Part shown: one piece after another, positions 9,407 to 17,059 of the stretch
Numbering within the stretch: the stretch's first letter is position 1
Layout of the letters: the number at the start of each line of letters is the position of its first letter
NCBI RefSeq assembly: GCF_900156865.1
Contig: NZ_LT732529.1
Span: 2,544,460 to 2,608,459, forward strand
Direction of reading: 5' to 3'
Length of the DNA: 64,000 nucleotides
Source of the DNA: Litchfieldia sinesaloumensis
GTDB taxonomy: Bacteria > Bacillota > Bacilli > Bacillales > Bacillaceae_L
Program-made: the position numbers and the translations under genes
The notes under the pieces: generated by a model
The model's database searches: none
What the model was told of the DNA's origin: nothing
The model's input: only the letters and a program-made list of their open reading frames with translations

Positions 9407-10175
9407 ATATTCGATCCATCCATTCTTTTAAACTGTTAATCGCATATGTTGGCTTTCGGTCATATCCTTTTAAAAGGGCTGGTGTTGTAACACCTGTATG
9501 AACGAGTAATGTATCAATACCGGCGTTCATACCTGCCATGATGTCAGTATCATAATAATCCCCTATCATCAATGTATCCTCTTTTGCAATGCCTAGTTTC
9601 TTTTGTGCCTGCTCCATGATTACCTTTTCAGGCTTTCCGATGAAAATGGGTTGCACTGTTGTTGAAACAGTAACAACTGAAGTTAAAGATCCATTCCCCG
9701 GCAAAAATCCTCTTTCAGTTGGAATTGAAATATCACCATTTGTTGAAATAAATGTCGCACCGTTGCGAACAGCTAGACAAGCAAGCGCGAACTTTTCATA
9801 TGTAACTGAGCGATCAATTCCAACAACAACGAAATCAGGGTTCTCTTCTTTGATTGTGAAACCCTTATCTTCTAATGCTTTACGAATTCCTTCTTCACCA
9901 ATTACGTAAACAGTGTCACCTTGTTTTAAATCGTACATATAATTTGCCGTAGCTTGGCTTGTTGTAAACACCTGGTCTTCTGTACAAGCAATATCAAAAT
10001 CACGAAGCTTTGCTGCAACTTGTGCCGGTGTCCTAGAGGAATTATTTGTTACAAATAAATATGGGATTTTTTTCTCGTTTAAGGCATTAACGAAATCACA
10101 TGCTTCATTAATGCGCTCTGTTCCGAGATACATCGTTCCGTCTAAATCAATTAAGTATCCTTTATATCTTTTCAC
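9405..10175 (-). CDS. yutF: HAD-superfamily NagD-like phosphatase YutF
   Basis: A 256-residue HAD phosphatase of the NagD/class IIA group. The nucleophile and acid pair D10 and D12 lies in LIDLDGTM; motif II is FVTNNSS; the metal aspartates lie in MIGDYYDTDI near the C-terminus. It hydrolyses small phosphate esters; in vivo substrates are unknown. The frame extends to a GTG at 10187, but that codon sits within the AAAGGTG ribosome site. The GTG at 10173-10175 is properly spaced and gives the family length. It follows yutE by 18 nt and is probably co-transcribed. Confidence 0.93.
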   Translation of the reverse strand: MKRYKGYLIDLDGTMYLGTERINEACDFVNALNEKKIPYLFVTNNSSRTPAQVAAKLRDFDIACTEDQVFTTSQATANYMYDLKQGDTVYVIGEEGIRKALEDKGFTIKEENPDFVVVGIDRSVTYEKFALACLAVRNGATFISTNGDISIPTERGFLPGNGSLTSVVTVSTTVQPIFIGKPEKVIMEQAQKKLGIAKEDTLMIGDYYDTDIMAGMNAGIDTLLVHTGVTTPALLKGYDRKPTYAINSLKEWMDRI

Positions 10176-10193
10176 TACTTCAATCACCTTTTA

Positions 10194-10631
10194 TTAGTTT
10201 TTAAATGCTGAGACTGGTCCTAGTTCGTTTTCTAAGTAGGTTCGAACTGCTTGTGGAAATGTCACAAGGCTATCTTTATTTTTTTGTAAGCTTGAAATTA
10301 ATTCGTTATGATTAATTTCAAGGTAATCTTGAACAATCACTTTTCGGAATCGAATGATCTCTTTTAGATCATTAGCTGCTTTCGTAGTAACCACCTTTTC
10401 ATCCTCTAGTATATCAATTATATCTTCGTAGCTTCCAGGGTCACGCATAATAAAGCCGTCAATCATCGAATTACCGATATCTAAAATCGCTTCAATTACA
10501 AGATGGGAAACCCGCTCCAATGCTTTTTTTTCGAGAGGACTTGTCCAATTTTTTTCCGCTTCTAACAATTCTAAGTTCTCTTTGTAAAAAAGAAGGGTTC
10601 TTTCAATTTTTTCTCGGTCAACAAAATACAT
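10194..10631 (-). CDS. yutE: YutE, HepT-like DUF86 protein
   Basis: A 145-residue all-helical DUF86 protein of the HepT superfamily. HepT toxins use an R-x4-6-H motif; here the matching segment reads FRKVIVQDYLE, with a glutamine where the histidine is expected, and no MntA nucleotidyltransferase gene is adjacent. I therefore do not call it a toxin. As I recall, B. subtilis YutE also has glutamine at this site, which argues for a conserved housekeeping variant. It starts with ATG after AAGGTGATACC and lies upstream of yutF on the same strand. Confidence 0.85.
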   Translation of the reverse strand: MYFVDREKIERTLLFYKENLELLEAEKNWTSPLEKKALERVSHLVIEAILDIGNSMIDGFIMRDPGSYEDIIDILEDEKVVTTKAANDLKEIIRFRKVIVQDYLEINHNELISSLQKNKDSLVTFPQAVRTYLENELGPVSAFKN

Positions 10632-10807
10632 GGTATCACCTTCTATTTATAGTTCACATATTTACTTATGATTACCACTCTATTCTATCATAAAGTTAAT
10701 CTTCATTCATGGTATCCCATTTTGTTTAGATGAATTCGTTTTCTATTTTGGAAACGTTTGATATGATTATTGTAAATAACTGATTTTAAAAAGGGGACTC
10801 TTACGTT

Positions 10808-11074
10808 ATGACTGAGCGTTTTTTCTTATATGATGATACGATTGATACACAAACACGCTTTGTAAGTTTTATGGGAGAACACCAGCGGTACGATTTGGCC
10901 ATTATTAGATCTGATCGCTATTATGGTAAGCAAATTGTATTAAATATTCTAAGCAACAGATTTGCGATTATTGGAAGAGACGACCTTGACGAGCCAGGTT
11001 ATATTGAACATGCCTACCAACTAACAGAGGAAGAAGCTGAGGAACTGCGCTCATTCCTGTATGAAATTGTCTAA
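10808..11074 (+). CDS. DUF3055 (SAV0927-like) protein
   Basis: An 88-residue protein of the DUF3055/SAV0927 family, conserved in Bacillaceae and staphylococci with no known function. The conserved FLYDD..D....FVSFMG start and the IGRDDL..PGY centre are seen, and the C-terminus is acidic and helical. It starts with ATG after AAGGGGAC. It is 54 nt upstream of the next small gene on the same strand and may share its transcript. Confidence 0.85.
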   Translation: MTERFFLYDDTIDTQTRFVSFMGEHQRYDLAIIRSDRYYGKQIVLNILSNRFAIIGRDDLDEPGYIEHAYQLTEEEAEELRSFLYEIV

Positions 11075-11128
11075 CATATTTTGATAAACGCGTGAAGACA
11101 CTATAACCAAGAAGTGAGGTGTTTTCAG

Positions 11129-11422
11129 GTGGCAGATAAGAACAGAGACAAAGAAGAAGTTACGTATACGGATTTTTCAAATGTGGAAACCATGAGAAAT
11201 TTCCTAACGTTTGAGGAATATCCAGAGGGGCCATATGGCACACCACGAGGAAAAGACACACCGGTAGAGAACAAGAGCACGCCATGGGAAGAAGGGCAAC
11301 GAACCTATAGCAACTTTAATTATGAATTCAAATCACTTCATCAAGACCTCCCTAGACAATTCCCTGGTGCGCATCCTACGCATGATGACAAGGATGAAAA
11401 TGCCGAACCACCTTATGATTGA
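11129..11422 (+). CDS. Small acidic conserved Bacillus protein, function unknown
   Basis: A 97-residue, soluble, highly charged protein rich in Asp, Glu, Asn and Pro, with recognisable segments TYTDFSNVE, EEYPEGPYG and EGQRTYSNFNY. It has no signal peptide and no membrane segment, and looks largely disordered. I recall similar cytosolic proteins next to lipA/yutD in other Bacillaceae but know no function. The frame opens at 11114; the GTG at 11129-11131, seven nucleotides after GTGAGGTG, is the better start. A structured non-coding element begins immediately after its stop. Confidence 0.7.
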   Translation: MADKNRDKEEVTYTDFSNVETMRNFLTFEEYPEGPYGTPRGKDTPVENKSTPWEEGQRTYSNFNYEFKSLHQDLPRQFPGAHPTHDDKDENAEPPYD

Positions 11423-11430
11423 TATAAAAA

Positions 11431-11645
11431 CGCAAGGCGCCCCCGTTCATAAGGAACATCGACTAACGACCGCCACGTCCTGTGGCGAACGTTGATGTCA
11501 GCACTTCCTCGAAAATGCTTTGCATTTTCTTCGTGCGATGATTATGCTGTCGAAGCGTTCCTTGTCCTGTGCAAGTCAAGCTTAAGACGAGCACAACCAT
11601 CCGAAGCGATTGGCTTAAGAACTCAAGCCGGTGGCGCCTAGAGCT
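11431..11645. repeat. G+C-rich structured intergenic element (possible dispersed repeat or ncRNA)
   Basis: This non-coding stretch is visibly richer in G+C than its surroundings and folds as a closed branched structure. The outer arms are AGGCGCC (11435-11441) and GGCGCCT (11633-11639). A second level pairs AAGGAAC (11451-11457) with GTTCCTT (11557-11563) and TCGAC (11459-11463) with GTCGA (11549-11553). Inside this are two hairpins, CGCCAC/GTGGCG (11471-11487) and GCAC..GAAAATGC/GCATTTTC..GTGC (11501-11536). CTTAAG is repeated on the 3' side. No open frame of note crosses it. It could be a mobile palindromic repeat or a structured RNA; only one copy is in this window. Confidence 0.6.
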
Positions 11646-11659
11646 GGACGTAATTCTGC

Positions 11660-11694
11660 ATAAGAAAAGTACAGGCCCTCATTAGCCTGTACTT
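11660..11694 (-). terminator. Terminator of yutD
   Basis: A 9-bp stem, AAGTACAGG/CCTGTACTT, followed on the minus strand by TTTTCTT. It overlaps the yutD stop codon. Confidence 0.7.
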
Positions 11695-11980
11695 ATTTAT
11701 TTTTTACCTTTTTTAGAACAAAATAAGCACAACCAAAATTACAGTATTCGTATAAATACTCAGAAAGCGTACTAATTTTGGTATCAAAAGATGCTTTTTG
11801 ATTCTTATCGTCAAAAAAGCCCTTTAACCTGAGTTGTTCATATCCCCAATCACCGACAATATAATCATATTTCGAAAGGATATCACTATATCTTGCACGA
11901 AAGGCCTCTTCATTAAATCCATCTTTTAGCTCATCAACAAGCTCATATGTACTATTATTTATGCTAATCACTAATTTCAC
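11693..11980 (-). CDS. yutD: YutD-like protein (DUF1027)
   Basis: A 95-residue protein of the YutD/DUF1027 family. The signature VGDWGYEQLRLKGFF and the C-terminal LYEYCNFGCAYFVL are clear. The protein is widely conserved in Firmicutes with no agreed function. It lies alone on the minus strand between the structured element and the divergent lipoprotein gene. The ATG has a modest ribosome site (AAGAGGTG) upstream. Confidence 0.88.
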   Translation of the reverse strand: MKLVISINNSTYELVDELKDGFNEEAFRARYSDILSKYDYIVGDWGYEQLRLKGFFDDKNQKASFDTKISTLSEYLYEYCNFGCAYFVLKKVKNK

Positions 11981-12103
11981 CTCTTACCCCTTTTAGAGGA
12001 TGTTCAACACATTACTATATTTCCATTATAGCCAATCAACCCATCAATTACTATGCGAAATTTTTGATAAAATGGCCACCCTACAAATGAGGGGGTGTCA
12101 AGA

Positions 12104-12901
12104 TTGAAAAAATACACAATCATTTCAGGTTTAGTAGCCTTGACCGCTTTATCAGGATGTGGGGCTACAGATGACAACAATGCTGGAGTCTACCATGAGA
12201 GTGGAAACTCAATATATCGCGTAGACCAAAACGAGCTATACAATGAAAATGGAGTCAAAAACAAGGGTAAAGAAATGACGAACTTTGGCTATGTTCGTCA
12301 CCAAAAAAGCCCTGTACCAGGCGATGCGAATGTATATAATAAGTTGCCTTCAATGGATCGGGAAGCAGTTGCAGATTTAATTAGTAAAATCTGTACGACT
12401 ATACCAAATGTTAATGATGTAGGTACTCTGGTCACTGATGAAGAAGTCTTAGTTGCATATGATACCGATTCCAAAGATCGTGTCGTAATTGCAGACCAAG
12501 TAAAACGCGCCGCACTCTCTGTGGTCCCAAGATTTTATCATGTGTATGTTTCTGATGACCCAAGCATGATGGAGCAAATAGAACGTTTCGGCAGACTTGA
12601 TTCAGACAGTCGTAATGTTGACCAAATCATTACTTCCACAATCAAACAAATGATAAAGTCTCCACAAGGCTATAAATTAAGTGATGGAGAAAATGAAAAT
12701 GGGGAAATCAATGGTGGACTGAACCCTGAATATGAGCGTAGAGCAAGGGAAGACCAAGAATTCCTCAAGAACCCAAGTATTGGTACTGAGGGTGGAGATG
12801 AACACGATACTGGAATAGGTGGAACAGTTGGGAATAGAGAGCAAAACGAGGATGAAAAAAGAGGTGTTGGGAAAGAACTGCTGCAAAAGGGAAATCAATA
12901 G
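12104..12901 (+). CDS. yutC: YhcN/YlaJ-family sporulation lipoprotein (YutC-like)
   Basis: A 265-residue predicted lipoprotein. From the TTG start the first 19 residues form a short basic N-terminus, a hydrophobic core and the lipobox LSGC, with C19 as the lipidated residue. The mature part matches the YhcN/YlaJ family, members of which are found in spore membranes. The C-terminal 60 residues are a glycine- and glutamate-rich low-complexity tail. A frame opening at GTG 12095 overlaps the GAGGGGGTG ribosome site, so TTG at 12104 is chosen. It converges with lipA across a shared terminator. Confidence 0.82.
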   Translation: MKKYTIISGLVALTALSGCGATDDNNAGVYHESGNSIYRVDQNELYNENGVKNKGKEMTNFGYVRHQKSPVPGDANVYNKLPSMDREAVADLISKICTTIPNVNDVGTLVTDEEVLVAYDTDSKDRVVIADQVKRAALSVVPRFYHVYVSDDPSMMEQIERFGRLDSDSRNVDQIITSTIKQMIKSPQGYKLSDGENENGEINGGLNPEYERRAREDQEFLKNPSIGTEGGDEHDTGIGGTVGNREQNEDEKRGVGKELLQKGNQ

Positions 12902-12929
12902 CAGTATGAGTAGAACACTTCTCAATTAG

Positions 12930-12957
12930 AAAAAGGGGGATTATTATCCCCCTTTTT
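12930..12957. terminator. Bidirectional terminator between yutC and lipA
   Basis: A 12-bp perfect stem, AAAAAGGGGGAT/ATCCCCCTTTTT, with a 4-nt loop. Its right arm touches the lipA stop codon. Confidence 0.92.
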
Positions 12958-13856
12958 TATGCTTGCTTAAGTTGTTTATTTGATTTAGCCGCATTCACTT
13001 GCTCGTCGGCATGATAAGAAGATCGTACAAGTGGTCCTGCTTCACAATGACTGAAGCCCTTACTTAATGCAATCTCTTTTAATTCTGCAAACTCATCTGG
13101 ATGGTAGTATTTTTCTACCTTCAGGTGTTTTTTCGTCGGTTGTAAGTACTGACCGATTGTCATAATATCAACATTGTTTGCACGAAGGTCGTCCATTGTT
13201 TCAATAATATCTTCCTTGGTTTCACCAAGACCAATCATAATACTTGATTTTGTTGGAATATCGGGATTCATTTCTTTCGCACGTCTTAAAAACTCAAGTG
13301 AACGATCATATTTTGCTCGGGCACGTACACGATCTGATAAACGGCGAACCGTTTCGATATTATGATTCATGATATCAGGCTTAGCGTCCATTAATGTTTT
13401 GAGGTTTTCGTAGACTCCACCCATATCAGACGGTAACACTTCAATTGATGTAAATGGGTTCTTTTTACGAATTGCACGAACTGTTTCTGCAAATACTGCA
13501 GCTCCCCCATCCTTTAAATCATCGCGAGCAACAGCGGTAACAACAACATGCTTTAATCCCATCATTGCGACAGAATCTGCTACACGCTCAGGTTCCTTCC
13601 AATCTAACTCATTAGGAAGTCCGGTTTTAACTGCACAGAAGCGACAGGCACGAGTACATGTATCACCAAGAATCATGAAAGTTGCTGTCTTACGAACAGC
13701 CCAGCATTCATGAATATTAGGACATTTTGCTTCTTCACAAACGGTATGTAATTGTTTTTCTCGCATCATTTTCTTTAAGCCAGTATAATTTTCATTCGTA
13801 TTCAGTTTTATTTTGAGCCATTCAGGCTTTCGAAGATATTCTTGTTTTTTTGACAT
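12957..13856 (-). CDS. lipA: Lipoyl synthase
   Basis: A 299-residue radical SAM enzyme that inserts two sulfurs into octanoyl groups on lipoyl-carrier proteins. The auxiliary-cluster cysteines C40, C45 and C51 and the radical SAM triad C67-x3-C71-x2-C74 are intact, and the C-terminal RSSYHA serine motif is present. One expected client, GcvH, is encoded at 36 kb. It starts with ATG after GGAGTGATGAAGT; the promoter is at 13888-13917. The position next to yutC/yutD and yunA agrees with B. subtilis order. Confidence 0.97.
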   Translation of the reverse strand: MSKKQEYLRKPEWLKIKLNTNENYTGLKKMMREKQLHTVCEEAKCPNIHECWAVRKTATFMILGDTCTRACRFCAVKTGLPNELDWKEPERVADSVAMMGLKHVVVTAVARDDLKDGGAAVFAETVRAIRKKNPFTSIEVLPSDMGGVYENLKTLMDAKPDIMNHNIETVRRLSDRVRARAKYDRSLEFLRRAKEMNPDIPTKSSIMIGLGETKEDIIETMDDLRANNVDIMTIGQYLQPTKKHLKVEKYYHPDEFAELKEIALSKGFSHCEAGPLVRSSYHADEQVNAAKSNKQLKQA

Positions 13857-13887
13857 ACTTCATCACTCCATTGCAAAGGCTAACCCT

Positions 13888-13917
13888 ATTATACTCCTAA
13901 CGAACTAAAGAATCCAA
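13888..13917 (-). promoter_or_regulatory. Promoter of lipA
   Basis: On the minus strand there is TTGGAT, an 18-nt spacer and TATAAT, 32 nt before the ATG. Confidence 0.6.
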
Positions 13918-14102
13918 GTATTCGCATTTATTGTTTTTATTTGCCTTCCAACAATTAGCGATTATGAAAATCTGATGGATAAAACAAACTATCAAGGAAG
14001 AGCCAATTATATCAGATATATTTTCCAGTAAAAATAGGAGTTTTCGACTCAGATAAATGTCCTTTTAAGAACTTATTAGCAATGGAAAGGAGATTTTCGT
14101 GC

Positions 14103-15095
14103 GTGAATAAAAAACTTGGTATCGTAGTTGTAATTTGTTTGCTACTAACTGGAATACCTATTAACGCTAGCGCAAATGAAGAACAACAGAAAATCTTACA
14201 GGAAAGAATGAATCTCTATACGAAGATGGAAACTGTTACTCAAATTCCTTGGTACTATTATGCTGCTATTGATCAATATGAAAGGAGTATTCGTCGTGCG
14301 CGTAAAGATATTCCAAAGGAAACTGGATTAATTGGGATCTACATTAAACCTGAGATTTGGGCTGGAGCTTTAAATCCAAATCCGAATGACTCTAATCCAT
14401 ATAGCATTCATCTATTCGGAGGTATTGGACTCGACGGTAACGGTGATGGTGTCGCCGATCAAACAAATGATGAAGATATTTTACTTACGATTTCAGATCA
14501 AATTCTGTCGTATGGAACAGATCCCGATAATTTAAAAATTGGCTTATGGGACTATTACAAACGAGATAAGTCCGTTTCACTCATTATGGGGATTGCTAAG
14601 ATTTATTCAACATACGGCACCTTAGACCTAGATAAACACGCCTTTCCTGTGCCTCTTGGTTATAATCATAGTTATAAAAATACATGGGGGGATGCTCGTG
14701 GTTGGGGTGGCCGAAGAATGCATGAGGGCACTGACATTTTTGCAAGTTATGGAACTCCCGTAAGAGCAACATCCTATGGAGTTATTGAAATGAAGGGATG
14801 GAATCGTTACGGTGGATGGCGTATTGGAGTTCGTGATGTGAATAATACATATCACTATTATGCTCATTTAAACGGCTTTGCAAAGGATATTGCAATCGGT
14901 CAGGTTGTTGAGCCAGGTACAGTCATTGGCTCTGTTGGTAGCTCTGGTTACGGTCCACCAGGTACAGCAGGGAAATTCCCTCCTCATTTACACTATGGTA
15001 TGTACAAAGATAATGGGTATACAGAATGGTCCTTTGATCCGTACCCACACCTACGAGCATGGGAAAGAGAAGAACGTAAATCGAGAAAACGATAA
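14103..15095 (+). CDS. yunA: Secreted M23-family (LytM) peptidase YunA
   Basis: A 330-residue exported protein with a signal peptide (residues 1-25, cleavage likely after an ASA motif), a middle domain with a D-rich loop (DGNGDGVAD) and a C-terminal M23 domain. The zinc ligands are H207 and D211 (HEGTD) and H297 (HLHYG), with the catalytic H255 (YYAHL), so it should be an active peptidoglycan endopeptidase. The frame opens at 14082, but the GTG at 14103 follows AAAGGAGAT correctly. From memory, it holds the same place beside lipA as B. subtilis yunA. A role in wall turnover or sporulation is inferred. Confidence 0.9.
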   Translation: MNKKLGIVVVICLLLTGIPINASANEEQQKILQERMNLYTKMETVTQIPWYYYAAIDQYERSIRRARKDIPKETGLIGIYIKPEIWAGALNPNPNDSNPYSIHLFGGIGLDGNGDGVADQTNDEDILLTISDQILSYGTDPDNLKIGLWDYYKRDKSVSLIMGIAKIYSTYGTLDLDKHAFPVPLGYNHSYKNTWGDARGWGGRRMHEGTDIFASYGTPVRATSYGVIEMKGWNRYGGWRIGVRDVNNTYHYYAHLNGFAKDIAIGQVVEPGTVIGSVGSSGYGPPGTAGKFPPHLHYGMYKDNGYTEWSFDPYPHLRAWEREERKSRKR

Positions 15096-15101
15096 TTTAT
15101 T

Positions 15102-15133
15102 AAAGGCTGTGGTAGGATTACCACAGCCTTTTT
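15102..15133 (+). terminator. Terminator of yunA
   Basis: A perfect 13-bp stem, AAAGGCTGTGGTA/TACCACAGCCTTT, with a 4-nt loop and a T run. Confidence 0.92.
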
Positions 15134-15179
15134 ACCGTTCAAATTTTTGACCCTCTTTTTATAATCTATTTTGTTAACC

Positions 15180-15287
15180 TTATTTAGCTTGTTTTGATTT
15201 TTTAACAGCATGCGTTATACTTGCTGCCAGACCTCCCCAAATGATTATAATACCGATAATCATCATCACAATTGCACTAGTACCCAT
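15180..15287 (-). CDS. MetS-type small subunit of NSS transporter
   Basis: A 35-residue single-span membrane peptide. It starts MGTSAIVMM, has one hydrophobic segment (residues 5-24) containing IIIIWGG, and ends in a lysine-rich cytosolic tail. Its ATG overlaps the stop of the transporter gene in TAATG, with the ribosome site AAGGAGGT 11 nt upstream, so the two are translationally coupled. Small MetS-like subunits follow large NSS transporters in many bacteria; in Corynebacterium MetP-MetS both are needed for methionine/alanine uptake. The size and placement are convincing, the substrate is not known. Confidence 0.85.
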   Translation of the reverse strand: MGTSAIVMMIIGIIIIWGGLAASITHAVKKSKQAK

Positions 15288-16810
15288 TAATGTGATACCT
15301 CCTTGCTAGATTTCACCTCAACCTTGGCAGTGTTCCACTTTTTAATTGCGAACAATGCACCAATGAGAATTGCACCGATTGCGACGGTCCAGCCCCAATT
15401 GAATATAAATTCCCTCGGATATCCTTCATATTCGGAAGTAAGGTTTTGGCGTAGATTATCAAACATCATATAACCTAGAACGACAGGTGTAATGACACCT
15501 AAGCTTAATCTCCACCACATACCTAGCTTAATGTCTGAAATGCCATCAGCATGGCTTTGAAGATTCTTAAGTTCTTTTGCGAACCAAGCAATTGCAACAA
15601 CTTCAATTAATCCCGCTAAAGCAACACCGAAGTTATTGATAAAGTAATCCGCAGTATCTAGGAAGAATAGTCCACCTTGCGTTGCGAAAACTAAAGAGAT
15701 TAAAGCTGCTAAACCACCGCCTAATGCAACTGATTTTGTACGAGAGATATTAAATTTCTCCTGAACACCAGCAACAAAAGTTTCAACAATGGAAATCAAT
15801 GATGTTAATCCAGCTAAAACTAGCGATCCAAAGAATAAGAATCCAAAGAATCCATTAAATGCCGGCAGTTCGTTAATAATCTGCGGGAATACAACGAAAG
15901 CCAATCCGACACCTGCCGAAACAACCTCATCTACACCCATTCCTTGTGAGACGGCCATGAATCCTAAAATACTAAATACGCCGATACCTGCTAACAATTC
16001 AAAGCTTGAATTTGCAAATCCAGTAATAAATGCATTATTTGTTACATCCGATTTCTTAGGTAAATAACTTGAATAAGTAATCATAATGGCAAAGGCAATT
16101 GATAAACTAAAGAAAATTTGTCCATACGCTGCTACCCAAACCTTACCATCAGTAATTTTTGACCAGTCCGGAGTAAAGAATGCATTTAAGCCTTCAGCAG
16201 CACCGTCTAATGTAATTGCACGTACAACAATAATTAAAAATAAGACCAATAATGTAGGAATCATAATTCGATTCGCCATTTCGATTCCTCTTTTAACTCC
16301 CGCAAATAAAACACCTAATGCAACAACCCAAACAATTACTAATGGAATGAATACTCCGGGTACAATGCTACCAAACTGGCCAATTTCTCCACCAGCTAAA
16401 TCAATACGGTTTAGGTACTCACCCATTAAGAAACCACCGGTGTCATCTCCCCATTTTTGGCCAAAAGAAAACACTGAATAAGACATAGCCCAAGCAACAA
16501 TGACGGCATAGTAAGTCGCAATTACGAATGAGATTGCTACTTGCCACCAACCAATCCATTCTTTTCCTTTGCTTACTCTCGATAACGATAGTGGTGCTGA
16601 TCCGCGATATTTGTGACCAATTGTAAATTCCATTATTAACAATGGAATACCTGCAGTAAGTAAGGCAAATAGATATGGAAGGAAGAAAGCGCCGCCACCA
16701 TTTTCATACGCAACCGCTGGGAATCGCCAAATGTTACCCAATCCGACTGCTGACCCTACTGCAGCTAATATGAAGCCTAATCGCGTCCCCCATTGTGGAC
16801 GATTATCCAT
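15287..16810 (-). CDS. NSS-family sodium-dependent amino acid transporter
   Basis: A 507-residue SLC6/NSS transporter with 11-12 hydrophobic segments. The first segment carries the signature GSAVGLGNIWRFP, containing the sodium- and substrate-binding backbone, followed by the NGGGAF loop. Related bacterial proteins take up methionine, alanine or other neutral amino acids. The MetS-like subunit gene overlaps its stop. It starts with ATG after AGGGGAGGT, with a good promoter at 16921-16949. No riboswitch is visible in its leader, so the substrate cannot be read from regulation. Confidence 0.92.
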   Translation of the reverse strand: MDNRPQWGTRLGFILAAVGSAVGLGNIWRFPAVAYENGGGAFFLPYLFALLTAGIPLLIMEFTIGHKYRGSAPLSLSRVSKGKEWIGWWQVAISFVIATYYAVIVAWAMSYSVFSFGQKWGDDTGGFLMGEYLNRIDLAGGEIGQFGSIVPGVFIPLVIVWVVALGVLFAGVKRGIEMANRIMIPTLLVLFLIIVVRAITLDGAAEGLNAFFTPDWSKITDGKVWVAAYGQIFFSLSIAFAIMITYSSYLPKKSDVTNNAFITGFANSSFELLAGIGVFSILGFMAVSQGMGVDEVVSAGVGLAFVVFPQIINELPAFNGFFGFLFFGSLVLAGLTSLISIVETFVAGVQEKFNISRTKSVALGGGLAALISLVFATQGGLFFLDTADYFINNFGVALAGLIEVVAIAWFAKELKNLQSHADGISDIKLGMWWRLSLGVITPVVLGYMMFDNLRQNLTSEYEGYPREFIFNWGWTVAIGAILIGALFAIKKWNTAKVEVKSSKEVSH

Positions 16811-16920
16811 AAATAAACCTCCCCTTTTCCACTTTAGCCCGTTACCGTATTAGTCGTTTAGTACTAGGCTTATGTTGGAAATTTTAATATTTTCAGATTA
16901 TTTTCTATAATCTATTTATT

Positions 16921-16949
16921 AGTATAGCCAGTCTTTCTCTCTATGTCAA
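16921..16949 (-). promoter_or_regulatory. Promoter of the NSS transporter
   Basis: On the minus strand there is consensus TTGACA, a 17-nt spacer and TATACT, about 110 nt before the ATG. Confidence 0.75.
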
Positions 16950-16984
16950 AAGTTATTTTAAAATTCAAATTACATTTCACAAAA

Positions 16985-17016
16985 AGAAGACAAGGGTTCT
17001 TTTCCCCTTGTCTTTA
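16985..17016 (-). terminator. Terminator of the NhaC-type carrier gene
   Basis: A 10-bp stem, AAGACAAGGG/CCCTTGTCTT, with an 8-nt loop, followed on the minus strand by TTCTTTTT. Confidence 0.8.
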
Positions 17017-17059
17017 GCATACTATTTAGGATTCTCTCTTAAATTTTGAATAATAATTT

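Noticed and set aside
10194-10631. HepT-MntA toxin-antitoxin pair
   Set aside because: The catalytic histidine is replaced and no nucleotidyltransferase partner is present.
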